Shown: in pieces, positions 18,422-27,325 of the stretch
Layout: the number at the start of each line of letters is the position of its first letter
How positions within the stretch are numbered: position 1 is the stretch's first letter
Source of the DNA: Pseudomonas frederiksbergensis
GTDB taxonomy: Bacteria; Pseudomonadota; Gammaproteobacteria; Pseudomonadales; Pseudomonadaceae
Reading direction: 5' to 3'
Assembly: GCF_000802155.2 (NCBI RefSeq)
Contig: NZ_JQGJ02000001.1
Coordinates: forward strand, 248,001-312,000
Length of the DNA stretch: 64,000 bases
Translations under genes and position numbers: made by a program
The notes under the pieces: model-generated
What the model was told of the DNA's origin: nothing
Seen by the model: only the letters and a program-made list of their open reading frames with translations
Database searches by the model: none

Positions 18422-19141
18422 TCAGTCCAGTTCCACCCAGGTGGACTCGGGGGGATCCTCGTTATTGGTCAGCCCGTGCTTGAGGGCGTACATCAGCAAG
18501 TCGATCCGGTTGATGAGATTGAGCTTCTGGTAAATGTTGCTGAGGTGGTTGTGCACAGTGTGCTCGCTGATGCCCAGGCGCCCTGCGATGCTGATGTACT
18601 TGGCGGACGGGTCGCCGACGATGGCTCGAATCAGCTCTTTCTCACGCAGGGTCAGTCGCGCCTGCTTCGCCTGCTCCAGGTTGCACTGGGTGGGTACATG
18701 ACCCATCGTGGCATAGCCTGACAACCCTCCGGCCCAAGCCCTGTCTGACCCGGTATCGCGGTGATGAACCTTGATGATCGCGCGGATGATCGATTCCGTC
18801 GGGTCTTCCGCCAACACGACACCGCGCGCGCCCGCCTCGATAGCCTGGGCAACGGGTACGGCTTCGTACAATCCCTTGAGCACCAGCACTTTCATCTCGG
18901 TGTTGCGGGTGAGCCCGGCGACGACCTCCAGCGGATTCAGCGCATCGGGAAAGAAGCTGAAAAAAATCACGTTGGGGCGTAATTGGTCGGCGAGATCCAG
19001 GGCGTTGGTGTAGGTGGAGGCCTGGCCGCTGACTTCCATCTGGGGTTTCCTGGCATTGATCAGATCGTGCAATCCCCTCAACACAAGGGGGCGACAATCG
19101 ATCAGCAAGACGCGTATCGAACTTCGGTGGTCCGGTCTCAT
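18422..19141 (-). CDS. LuxR/GerE-type regulator with degenerate receiver domain
   Basis: A 239-residue protein from the ATG at 19141 behind a purine-rich AAGGGGG; a TTG eight codons upstream is possible. Residues 8-120 look like a CheY-type receiver (VLLIDCRPLVLRGL). The usual phospho-acceptor Asp is missing: the third strand reads NVIFFSFFPD. Residues 165-228 are a LuxR helix-turn-helix (LTLREKELIRAIV, SEHTVHNHLSNIYQKL). No histidine kinase is adjacent. It sits between the two arms of the type I secretion locus and may control it independently of phosphorylation; this is inference. Confidence 0.85.
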   Translation of the reverse strand: MRPDHRSSIRVLLIDCRPLVLRGLHDLINARKPQMEVSGQASTYTNALDLADQLRPNVIFFSFFPDALNPLEVVAGLTRNTEMKVLVLKGLYEAVPVAQAIEAGARGVVLAEDPTESIIRAIIKVHHRDTGSDRAWAGGLSGYATMGHVPTQCNLEQAKQARLTLREKELIRAIVGDPSAKYISIAGRLGISEHTVHNHLSNIYQKLNLINRIDLLMYALKHGLTNNEDPPESTWVELD

Positions 19142-19578
19142 ATTGATAACCCCCTTGAACAACAAACGATGGGGTTCATCCTGTGAACCAACGGCAAATG
19201 AGCCTGTGTGACGCAGCCGAACAAGACCGTTGAGTCCGTTTAAACAGGAATAATTATCAACGACTTACACATGATCATGCGTTGCACTTGGGTCCGTAGC
19301 CTGAGTCTAGGCCAGCCTGACGCAACGCCGGGTCGTCTCCTGCGCGACTCGTCAATTAATCGACGAGCGGTGTATTAGGCTTCATAAGTACAAGAATGGC
19401 GCCAATTTATCGACATCACGAACATATTTAGGGTCCACGTGCGCCCCGACGCGGCCTGGGGGCCTACCGGGTTCCGGTGACGCACCGCTTTGCCCCTGCT
19501 CGCGAAGAGGCCGGCACATCCAACATCTCATCGGCGGTGACAGCGCATTCGCGAGCAGGCTCGCACACATTTGGCCAA
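19142..19578. other. Intergenic region upstream of luxR-type gene, containing a REP element
   Basis: 437 bp without a believable gene. The A+T-rich part around 19210-19400 should hold the regulator's promoter. The part at 19495-19559 is a REP palindrome that also lies just after the tolC-type gene and may act as its terminator. Confidence 0.6.
19495..19559. repeat. REP-type palindrome
   Basis: CCTGCTCGCGAA (19495-19506) is inverted as TTCGCGAGCAGG (19548-19559). The reverse complement closely matches the element at 49836-49923, including GGATGTGCCGGCCTCTTCGC. It belongs to the intergenic REP family common in fluorescent pseudomonads. Confidence 0.8.
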
Positions 19579-20958
19579 TCAACGGAAATCCTGCCCAGCG
19601 CTGCCAGGGCTCAGCCAGCCATTGACGTGTTCGATACTGTCGGCGGGTGGCCTGCCAGCCCAGCGGTTGAGCGTCAGCACGTTGCTGAGGAATTCGTACT
19701 GGGTCTTGAGCAGATCCCGTCGGGCGCGAAATTCGTTGCGCACGCTGGCCAGCACATCGACCGAATTGACCATCCCATAGCTCAGCGCTTTTTCCGCCGC
19801 CACCCTGGACAGCTGTGCCGACTCCAGCGCCAGCCGGTTCGCGCCGATTTTTTCCCCATTGGAGTTGGCGGTCAGGTAGGCGTTGGTGATCTCCTTGACC
19901 ACCCGCCGCCGCACGGCTTCCATCTGCTGCTCGGCAACTATCTGATCCTGATACAGCCCACGGACCCGCGCCGAGGTTGAGCCGCCGCTGTACAGCGGCA
20001 CTTGCAGGCCGATGCCCGCGACATAGCTGTCGGTGCGGGGGGCCAATGAGTTGTTGTAACCCTCGTTGGTCTGTTGCGCGCTGAGGTTCAAGCTCAGGGT
20101 CGGATAATGCCCGCCCTTGCCGCTGCGCAGCGCCGCGCCTGCCGCCTCGACACCGCTCTCGTTGGCCTTGAGCGCCGGATTGAAGGCGATGCCATCACGG
20201 ACCCAGCTCTCCAGGCTCTGTGCCGACACCTGCAATTGCCGGTCACTGCGAATCCGGTCGAGCCGTTCCTTGACTGGCCGACCGACAATCTCCGCCAGTG
20301 CCTCGCGGCTGAGGCTGGCCTGGTTGCGGGCGTCCAGCTCTTGCGCCGAAAGCAGGTCCACCCTGGCTTTGAGGTCGAGTTGATCGGTGATCAACGCCAT
20401 CTGCTTCTCGTACAGCGCATTGACCCGGTCCAGGCTCTTTTGCGTGGTGCGACGCTCGGCCTTCACCAGTTCCAGTTCATCCTCGGCCGCCAACGCGGTG
20501 AAATAGCGCTGGGCCAGTTCCACGGCGGCCTCGGCCTGGCTGTCGAGCGCTTGCGACTCGGACTGCCTGGCCAGGCTCTTGAATTTTTGATAGTTCTCCC
20601 ATGCCGCCTTGTTGTAGAGATACTGACGCAACACCAGGCCATAGCTTTCGCTGTCGTAACTACGTTCCACCAGATCGCTTTCCTGATGAATCCGGTTCGA
20701 CCCGGCATTGAACGACAGCTGCGGCAACAGCGCGCCCTTGGCCTCGCGCTGGTGCTCGGTTCCCGCCTGTGCTTGCGCAAAGGAGGCGAGCACTTGCGGG
20801 TCTTCCAGCCGCGCCTCGCGATACAACTGCATGAGGTCGGTGGAATACATCGAGGCGTTTACCCCGGGGGGCACCGCGACCTCGGTTTGCGCCACGGCGA
20901 CGCCCACCGCCAACACCCAGGCACTGCCCAGCAACGCGACCGACACGACCATGGTCAT
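19579..20958 (-). CDS. TolC-family outer-membrane channel of type I secretion system
   Basis: A 459-residue protein with a signal peptide (VVSVALLGSAWVLAVG, cleaved near AVAQTE). Two long heptad-rich alpha-helical halves (for example residues 40-250 and 260-430) are typical of TolC. DLMQLYREARLEDPQV is the family opening. It forms the outer-membrane exit duct. Its ATG overlaps the hlyD-type stop (ATGA), so it is translationally coupled as the last gene of the secretion operon. An alternative ATG lies two codons downstream. Confidence 0.92.
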   Translation of the reverse strand: MTMVVSVALLGSAWVLAVGVAVAQTEVAVPPGVNASMYSTDLMQLYREARLEDPQVLASFAQAQAGTEHQREAKGALLPQLSFNAGSNRIHQESDLVERSYDSESYGLVLRQYLYNKAAWENYQKFKSLARQSESQALDSQAEAAVELAQRYFTALAAEDELELVKAERRTTQKSLDRVNALYEKQMALITDQLDLKARVDLLSAQELDARNQASLSREALAEIVGRPVKERLDRIRSDRQLQVSAQSLESWVRDGIAFNPALKANESGVEAAGAALRSGKGGHYPTLSLNLSAQQTNEGYNNSLAPRTDSYVAGIGLQVPLYSGGSTSARVRGLYQDQIVAEQQMEAVRRRVVKEITNAYLTANSNGEKIGANRLALESAQLSRVAAEKALSYGMVNSVDVLASVRNEFRARRDLLKTQYEFLSNVLTLNRWAGRPPADSIEHVNGWLSPGSAGQDFR

Positions 20959-22280
20959 TCCTCGATCATCGATTGGGAAAGCGCATTGCGCGCCGGTTGC
21001 ATCAGATACTGCAACAGCGTGCGTTGCCCCGTAATAATCAACACATCCGCCGGCATCCCTGGCAGCAATTTGCGCTCACCCAGCGTTTGCGCGCCCTCCT
21101 GGGTCACTCGCACCCGCACCAGGTAATAAGCCGTCCCCGTCTTTTCGTTGGTCATCCGGTCGGCCGAGACGCTGCTGACCTGGCCCTCGATCACGGGGGT
21201 GGTCGCGCTGTTGAAGGCGCCGAAACGGATGTCGGCCCGCTTGCCGATGGCGATGCGGTCGATATCCACCGGCGCGACCTGGGCCTCGATTACCAGGTCG
21301 GATACCGAAGGAACGATATCCAGCAATGGCGTGGCCGGTCGTACCACGCCGCCGATGGTGTGCACCGTCATGTCGATCACCATGCCCGCGTCGGGCGCAC
21401 GGATGACCACGCGGCTGAGCCGGTCTTCCAGGGCCGAGGTTTTTTCCTGGAGGTCGTAGATCTTGGTTTGTACCTCGGCCAGTTGCTTGACCACCTCGGC
21501 GTTGAATTCCTTGTCCACCTGGAGGATCTGCAACTGTGTTTCGCTGATTTGCAAACGCGTCCGGTCGATGGTTGAGCGGTGGTCGGCGACTTCCGAACGC
21601 AGCAGTCCCAACTTGCGTTCCTGCTCGAGCAAGCGCTGCTTGTCGACGAAGCCTTGCTTGAGCAGTTCGGACAAGTCGCTGATTTCGCCGCTGTAGGATT
21701 TCTCCAGCTTGACTTTGGCGCCGACCATCGATTCCAGGCCCTTGATCTGTTGCCGGAACTGGCCGATGCGCTCGCGCAACACCGCGATCTGGCCCAGGCG
21801 TGAGTTTTGCCGGGCGCTGAATACATGGCTCTCGCCCTGGCGCGCCTCCATGCCCCGCAGGTTCTGCGGCTCGGTCATCTCGCCGAAACCTACCGTCGAC
21901 GACATGTCGCGCTCGGCGATGAGCCTCGCCTCCATCGCCCTGGCCGCGAGCAATTGGCTTCGCGTCATCTCGTATTCAAAGCGCAGCTGCGCGTCGTCCA
22001 GGATGATCAGCGGATCGTCGCGCTTGACGATGTCCCCGTCATGGGCAAGTACCGCCTTGACGATGCCGCCCTCAAGGTGCTGGACGGTCTTGCGATAAGC
22101 CTGCACGGTGACGACACCGGGTGCATAGGCGGCGCCGTCGAGTGGCGCGATGGCCGCCCAGGTGCCGAACAGGCCGAAGATCAGCCCTACGATGATCACA
22201 CCCAGGCGTCGGATCTTATGGTCGGATATCGGCAGGTCGGCGAAGCTGTCAATTGGGCGAATGGGCACCACGGGGTTCAT
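20955..22280 (-). CDS. HlyD-family periplasmic adaptor of type I secretion system
   Basis: A 441-residue protein from the ATG at 22280 behind AAGGGTGAT; the frame is open upstream but non-family. One membrane anchor (LGVIIVGLIFGLFGTWAAIAP, about residues 25-45) is followed by the biotinyl-lipoyl half motif (VQHLEGGIVKAVL). A long coiled-coil hairpin covers about residues 95-300, and the second half motif and beta-barrel region close the protein (RAPDAGMVIDMTVHTIGGVV). This is the PrtE/HlyD architecture linking the ABC pump to TolC. It overlaps the ABC gene by 32 bp. Confidence 0.93.
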   Translation of the reverse strand: MNPVVPIRPIDSFADLPISDHKIRRLGVIIVGLIFGLFGTWAAIAPLDGAAYAPGVVTVQAYRKTVQHLEGGIVKAVLAHDGDIVKRDDPLIILDDAQLRFEYEMTRSQLLAARAMEARLIAERDMSSTVGFGEMTEPQNLRGMEARQGESHVFSARQNSRLGQIAVLRERIGQFRQQIKGLESMVGAKVKLEKSYSGEISDLSELLKQGFVDKQRLLEQERKLGLLRSEVADHRSTIDRTRLQISETQLQILQVDKEFNAEVVKQLAEVQTKIYDLQEKTSALEDRLSRVVIRAPDAGMVIDMTVHTIGGVVRPATPLLDIVPSVSDLVIEAQVAPVDIDRIAIGKRADIRFGAFNSATTPVIEGQVSSVSADRMTNEKTGTAYYLVRVRVTQEGAQTLGERKLLPGMPADVLIITGQRTLLQYLMQPARNALSQSMIEE

Positions 22281-24033
22281 CGGAATCACCCTTGCCGGTG
22301 TCGACCGAAGCCGCGCCGGAGCTTGCGGGTACGGCTGGCGTCTGTGCCTGCTGTCGCTGCGCGTTGAGTTCGGCCAGGACATGCTCGCGAGGCCCATAGA
22401 CACTGATGACACCGGCGTTCAACACCATCAGCCGGTCAAGTTGCGACACGATGTTGGTCCGGTGGGTAATGACGAATAAGGTCGCGCCGGTCAGCTTGAG
22501 TTGCTGCACGGCGGCTGCCAGGGCACGGTCACCCACGTCGTCCAGATTGGAGTTGGGTTCGTCGAGGACGATCAGCCGCGGATTCCCGTAAAGGGCCCGC
22601 GCCAGGCCGATGCGCTGGCGTTGTCCCGCCGACAGCATGATGCCCTCGCTGCCCAGCACGGTGTCGTAGCCATCGGGCAGCTGCAAAATCATCTCGTGCA
22701 CGCCAGCGGTCATGGCCGCCAGGATGACTTTCGCCGAATCGACCTCGGCGAAACGGGCGATGTTCTCACCGACGGTGCCTTCGAACAGTTCGATGTCCTG
22801 GGGCAAATAACCGATGTAGGGGCCCAACTCCTGTTTGTCCCAGGCACTGATATCCGCGCCATCGAGCCGAATCACCCCGAGTTGTGGTGGCCACACCCCG
22901 ATCAGGGCCCGGGCCAGGGTCGACTTGCCCGCAGCGCTTGGGCCGATGATGCCGACCGTGCAACCGGCCGGCGCGCTGAAACTGATGTTCCTGATGATCG
23001 CGGTCCTGGAACCCGGTGCGGCGACAACCAGGTTCTCGACCCGCACGTCCCCCTGTGGCGCCAGCAAAGGCATGCGCTCGGGTTGCGCCTGCTGCTTGTC
23101 GAGAATGTCGTTCAGGCGGCTGTACTGTGAGCGCGCGGCGATAAACCCTTTCCAACTGCCGATGATCAGATCGATAGGCGCCAGTGCGCGCCCCAGCAGC
23201 ACCGCCCCGGCGAACACCAGGCCCGCCCCCACTTGATGGTCCACCGCGAGGTAGGCGCCGAGCCCCAGCACCAGCGATTGCACGAGGAGCCGGAAGGTGC
23301 GTGAGAGCGTGCTGATGAGGGCGCCTCTGTCGCTGGCCAACGACTGCAACATCAGCACGTTGCGCTGGCGCCGTCCCCAACGGTCAATCAGGGTTTCAAG
23401 CATGCCCATGGATTCGATCACTTCGGCGTTGCGCAGGTTTTTCGTCGTGTCGAGTGTCGCCCCGATGTGTTCCTTGTTGGCCTGGGCCAGTGCCGGTCCG
23501 GTCAGCCGCTCATTGAGAAAGGCGAGCGCCAGCAACAACAAGGCGCTGGCCGTGGCAACCCAGCCAAACCAGGGGTGGAAAAGAAACATCACGGCGATAT
23601 AGATCGGCAGCCAAGGCGCATCGAAAAAAGCGAACAGCCCGTTGCCGGAAAGAAACTGCCGCAAGCCTGTCAGGTCGTTCAACGACTGGGCCGAGGCATC
23701 CATGCCGCCACTGTCCAAGGCCCGTTTGAAACTGGCCTTGTAGACCTGGCGGCCAAGCAACACGTCCAACCGGGTACTGACCCGGACCATGATGCGCGAA
23801 CGGATCCATTCCAGGGAGCCAAGCGTGATCACCAGGGTCGTCATGATCAGCGTCAGCATCGCCAACGTCGTGAGGCTTCCACTGGTGATCACGCGCTCGT
23901 ACACCTGGAGCATGTAGAAGGTCGGGACAAGCATCAGCGCGTTGATGAAAAAGCTGAAGAAACCGACAGAAATGAAACTGTCCCGACAGGCTTTCAATGC
24001 TTTTTTCAGACTGTTTTCAGGTGCGCTTCGCAT
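22249..24033 (-). CDS. Type I secretion ABC permease/ATPase (PrtD-like)
   Basis: A 594-residue protein from the ATG at 24033 behind AGGGGG. Residues 1-300 are the ABC membrane domain with about six helices; there is no C39 peptidase domain. The ATPase domain has Walker A GPSAAGKST, signature LSAGQRQRIGLARAL, Walker B LIVLDEP and the H-loop VITHR. This is the PrtD/HasD class exporting unprocessed proteins with C-terminal signals. The gene follows the RTX/delta-60 cargo gene by about 140 bp and overlaps hlyD. Confidence 0.93.
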   Translation of the reverse strand: MRSAPENSLKKALKACRDSFISVGFFSFFINALMLVPTFYMLQVYERVITSGSLTTLAMLTLIMTTLVITLGSLEWIRSRIMVRVSTRLDVLLGRQVYKASFKRALDSGGMDASAQSLNDLTGLRQFLSGNGLFAFFDAPWLPIYIAVMFLFHPWFGWVATASALLLLALAFLNERLTGPALAQANKEHIGATLDTTKNLRNAEVIESMGMLETLIDRWGRRQRNVLMLQSLASDRGALISTLSRTFRLLVQSLVLGLGAYLAVDHQVGAGLVFAGAVLLGRALAPIDLIIGSWKGFIAARSQYSRLNDILDKQQAQPERMPLLAPQGDVRVENLVVAAPGSRTAIIRNISFSAPAGCTVGIIGPSAAGKSTLARALIGVWPPQLGVIRLDGADISAWDKQELGPYIGYLPQDIELFEGTVGENIARFAEVDSAKVILAAMTAGVHEMILQLPDGYDTVLGSEGIMLSAGQRQRIGLARALYGNPRLIVLDEPNSNLDDVGDRALAAAVQQLKLTGATLFVITHRTNIVSQLDRLMVLNAGVISVYGPREHVLAELNAQRQQAQTPAVPASSGAASVDTGKGDSDEPRGAHSPN

Positions 24034-24172
24034 TGAAACCCCCTGCCCGAGAGACCCTCTTCTGGAGCGTAGATCATGGCGGGCAAGGGTGTATCGCGAT
24101 TGGCCAGAATGTTTTCGGATCCAAGCCAATCCCCAGCCAGGGAGGTCACCAGGGATTGGAACGAATGGCCTG

Positions 24173-26185
24173 CTACCCGAATTGCTCCGGGGCAGCTACG
24201 CCCAGCAGTTGCAGCTCGGTAAAGGCATCGTCGCCGGAAGCAAAGATAAAGTTGTTGTCGCTCAGTTCCGAAGCCACATTGCCCTCCAGGGCGATCTCGA
24301 ACCGGCGCCCTTCTTCATCGGCGTTGTAGCTTTTCAGGTAGGTCCGCTGGCCGTCTTCGCTGACAACCGCTCGCAGCGATGTGTAGTAACCGCTCCAGAG
24401 TTCGGTGAAACCCAACGCCGACACATCGATCTTGTCGGTGAGCGGATTGAAATCGGTGATCCGATCCTGGAAGTTACCGTCCGCCGTGCGGAAGCTGTCT
24501 TCGAGGGAATCGTAGCGGAATACATCCGAACCCTCGCCGCCACTGAGCACGTCACGTCCCAGCCCGCCATCGATGACATCGTGCCCATTGCCGGCCGAAA
24601 CGACATCGTTACCGGCACCGGCGAGTATCTCGTCACCGACTACCGAGCCCACCAGCCGGTCGGCTGAGTCCGTCCCCTGGACCCGTTGCGGCGCGAATAC
24701 CACATTGGTTTCATTGAGGGCGTCAGCCAGGTCACCGTCCAAGGCCAGTTCGAAACGATGGCCCTGCCAGTTCGCTTCGAAGCTTTTCAGATAGGTTCGC
24801 GTCCCTGCCTCATTGACCTGCACCGCCAAGGTTCCGTCCAATCCATTGCCGAACCCGCTGAAACCCAGCGACGTCAAGTCGATGCGATCCAGGTTGGCGT
24901 CGAAATCGGCGATGCGATCGCCGACTACCTGGCCGTCGATACGATAGCTGTCGCCGATCACGTTGATCCGAAAGACATCGGCACCGGCGCCGCCCTCCAG
25001 CACGTCCCGTTGCCCGGCGCCGTCGAGCAAGTCGGCACCGTCATGACCGCTGAGTCGCTCCGGGACATAGCTGCCTGACAGGACATCATCGCCCTGCCCC
25101 CCATCAATGCGCGGCAAGACACCTTCAAGGGCGCCGAACGTGGTGTCGAGCGTGCCGTCGGGGTTGAGCCGGATGAGGCTGAAATCAGGGTTGCCGAAAT
25201 AGGTGCTCTGCCCCGCCACGAGGATTTTCCCGTCCGCCAGTACGGTGATGTCCCGCGCCATATCCCGATCCCCGGTCAGGTCAAGCACCGCTACGCCGGC
25301 ATTGCCGAAGCTGGTGTCCAGCGTGCCGTCCTGATTCAGCCGGATGATCTTGAAATCATAACCGCTGCCCTCTTGTTCGCCGCCACCGGCCAGCAGGATC
25401 TTGCCATCGGCCTGGACTGTGACGGCGGCCGCCAAGCCTGCCACCTGCGTGTCGGCCAGGCCGTCCGTGCCGAAACTGCTGTCCAGGCTGCCGTCGGCAT
25501 TCAAGCGCGCGACCACCATCTCGCCGTTGTAACCCGGCACCAGTAATTTGCCGTCCGCTTGCAGCGTGAATCCGTACCCTTCCAGCGCGCCAATGTCCGG
25601 GATGTTGAATTCGATGGCGTTGCCGCCATTGAAGGTCGAGTCAACCGTCCCGTCGGCATTGAGGCGACTGACCGAAAAAAGATTCTCATAGCTGTCACGA
25701 TTCGACACGAGGATCTTGCCGTCAGGCTGTACCGTGGCACTGGCATAATCGCCCCAAGTCGCCGGCACGATGGCTTTGCCGTCGATACCAAACCCCTGGT
25801 CCACCGTGCCGTCGGTATTGATCCGGATCATGGCGATGCCGGACGTGAATTGCGGATAGACCAGCAAATATTTCCCATCCGGCTGGACGGCCGCGCTGTA
25901 GCCTTCCCCCGGGTAGATATCGGGGGGAAGCTGCGTCTTGCCATCGTCGCTGAAGGTCGTATCGGGGGTGCCGTCGGCGTTGAAGCGCATCAGCGAGGTC
26001 CGGTAGCCTTCGTTTTCCCAGCCCTTGTCCACCCCGGTCATGCCCGCCAGCCATATCTTGCCGTCCGGGGCCACCGCGATTTTCTTGCTGTCGTTGTAGC
26101 CGTCAAGGTCGACGAAGGTCTTGCCGGTGCCCGCTCGTGGGGTCAATCCTGCGTTGCTGTCTGCGTTGTCCATGCTGAGCCTCAT
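24173..26185 (-). CDS. Delta-60 repeat protein with two RTX modules, probable type I cargo
   Basis: A 670-residue protein without signal peptide (an alternative ATG lies at 26173). Residues 20-352 hold six repeats of about 50-60 residues, each with DG(T/S)xDxxF, the delta-60/beta-propeller-like family. Residues 362-500 and 505-650 are two related modules. Each has RTX-like GGxGxD elements (GGQGDDVLSG, AGAGNDVV, GGEGSDVF), then a serralysin-like tail (DRIxDF, IDxxxLGF, TYLKS). RTX motifs bind calcium after export. It is first in the operon with the ABC, HlyD and TolC genes. Function outside the cell is unknown. Confidence 0.87.
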   Translation of the reverse strand: MRLSMDNADSNAGLTPRAGTGKTFVDLDGYNDSKKIAVAPDGKIWLAGMTGVDKGWENEGYRTSLMRFNADGTPDTTFSDDGKTQLPPDIYPGEGYSAAVQPDGKYLLVYPQFTSGIAMIRINTDGTVDQGFGIDGKAIVPATWGDYASATVQPDGKILVSNRDSYENLFSVSRLNADGTVDSTFNGGNAIEFNIPDIGALEGYGFTLQADGKLLVPGYNGEMVVARLNADGSLDSSFGTDGLADTQVAGLAAAVTVQADGKILLAGGGEQEGSGYDFKIIRLNQDGTLDTSFGNAGVAVLDLTGDRDMARDITVLADGKILVAGQSTYFGNPDFSLIRLNPDGTLDTTFGALEGVLPRIDGGQGDDVLSGSYVPERLSGHDGADLLDGAGQRDVLEGGAGADVFRINVIGDSYRIDGQVVGDRIADFDANLDRIDLTSLGFSGFGNGLDGTLAVQVNEAGTRTYLKSFEANWQGHRFELALDGDLADALNETNVVFAPQRVQGTDSADRLVGSVVGDEILAGAGNDVVSAGNGHDVIDGGLGRDVLSGGEGSDVFRYDSLEDSFRTADGNFQDRITDFNPLTDKIDVSALGFTELWSGYYTSLRAVVSEDGQRTYLKSYNADEEGRRFEIALEGNVASELSDNNFIFASGDDAFTELQLLGVAAPEQFG

Positions 26186-26286
26186 GTGTCGATGGGGAGC
26201 TCCAGAAAATTTCGCACCTTACAAAATAGCCCCTCATGCCAGCTTCGCCAGTTTTGGATCCATCAGCACAGCACCCTTTTCAACCC

Positions 26287-27210
26287 TCACACTTTCTCCA
26301 TCAGTTCACCTTGCACGTCCGCCACGCCATGCAGCAATTCGATCACCCAGTCGATGAACACCCGCACCCTGGGCGACAACTGCCGATGCGGCGGATAGAC
26401 CACCGAAATCGGCCATGACGGCACCGGATGTTCAGCCAACACTTGCACCAGGCGCCCCTCGGCCAACTGCCGCTGGACGTGATAACGCGGCGCCTGGATC
26501 AAGCCGAGCCCCGCTTCGCAAGCCGTCACGTAGGCGTCGGCGTTGTTGACGGTCAGTTCGGACGGCAACTGCAGCTCGCGCACCTGCCCCCCCACCTCGA
26601 ACTCGAACGGAAAGAAGCGCCCGTTGCCGGCGGCAAAACCAATGGCGCGGTGCTCGGCCAGTGCTTCAAGTCGCTGCGGCGTACCTGCGCGAACCAGATA
26701 TCCCGGGCTGGCACAGGTCACTTGATGCAACCGCACGATCGGCCGCGCTACCAGCGCCTGGTCGACGATAGTGCCGGCCCGGATGGCGCAATCGACACCT
26801 TCGCGTTGCAGGTGCACTTGGCGGTCGTGGAAACCCAGGTCCAATTGCAGCTGCGGGTAGCGCCGATAGAACGCCGGCAGGTTCGGCACGATCCAGGTGC
26901 AGCCGAAGGCGATGGGCATGTCCACGCGCAAGGTGCCCCGGGGTTGGCTTCGTTGCGTGGAAACCGAGTTCTCCAAATCATCCAGCTCGTCCAGCAATTG
27001 GCCGCAGCGCTGGTAATAGGCTTCGCCATCGAGGGTGGCGCGCACTTGACGGGTGGTGCGCTGCAGCAGTTGCACGCCCAGGTGACTTTCCAACTGCTGG
27101 ATCAACAGGCTGACGGTGGCCCGAGGCAACCCCAGGTCATCGGCTGCCCGGCCAAAACCGCCCAGTTCGACGATGCGCCGGAACACTTGCATTGCCTGTA
27201 ATCGGTCCAT
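26287..27210 (-). CDS. LysR-family transcriptional regulator
   Basis: A 307-residue LysR protein. Residues 1-60 are the winged helix (MDRLQAMQVFRRIVELGGF, LPRATVSLLIQQLESHLG, LLQRTTRQV). The effector domain follows, ending in RVRVFIDWVIELL, as in the CrgA/AaeR-like group that often controls adjacent oxidoreductase genes. It is divergent from the aldo/keto reductase gene with a 115-bp shared promoter region containing an A+T-rich stretch (27215-27250). The probable role is control of that reductase and itself. Confidence 0.92.
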   Translation of the reverse strand: MDRLQAMQVFRRIVELGGFGRAADDLGLPRATVSLLIQQLESHLGVQLLQRTTRQVRATLDGEAYYQRCGQLLDELDDLENSVSTQRSQPRGTLRVDMPIAFGCTWIVPNLPAFYRRYPQLQLDLGFHDRQVHLQREGVDCAIRAGTIVDQALVARPIVRLHQVTCASPGYLVRAGTPQRLEALAEHRAIGFAAGNGRFFPFEFEVGGQVRELQLPSELTVNNADAYVTACEAGLGLIQAPRYHVQRQLAEGRLVQVLAEHPVPSWPISVVYPPHRQLSPRVRVFIDWVIELLHGVADVQGELMEKV

Positions 27211-27325
27211 GGTTTTCGGCTCATTATTTAGAAATGACGAATAGTTAAACCATAATCCCTGGCTTTATCCAGAAAACCGATTTGCGGAGACTGATCACGT
27301 CCTCTAAACCCAAAGGAAGAATTGC

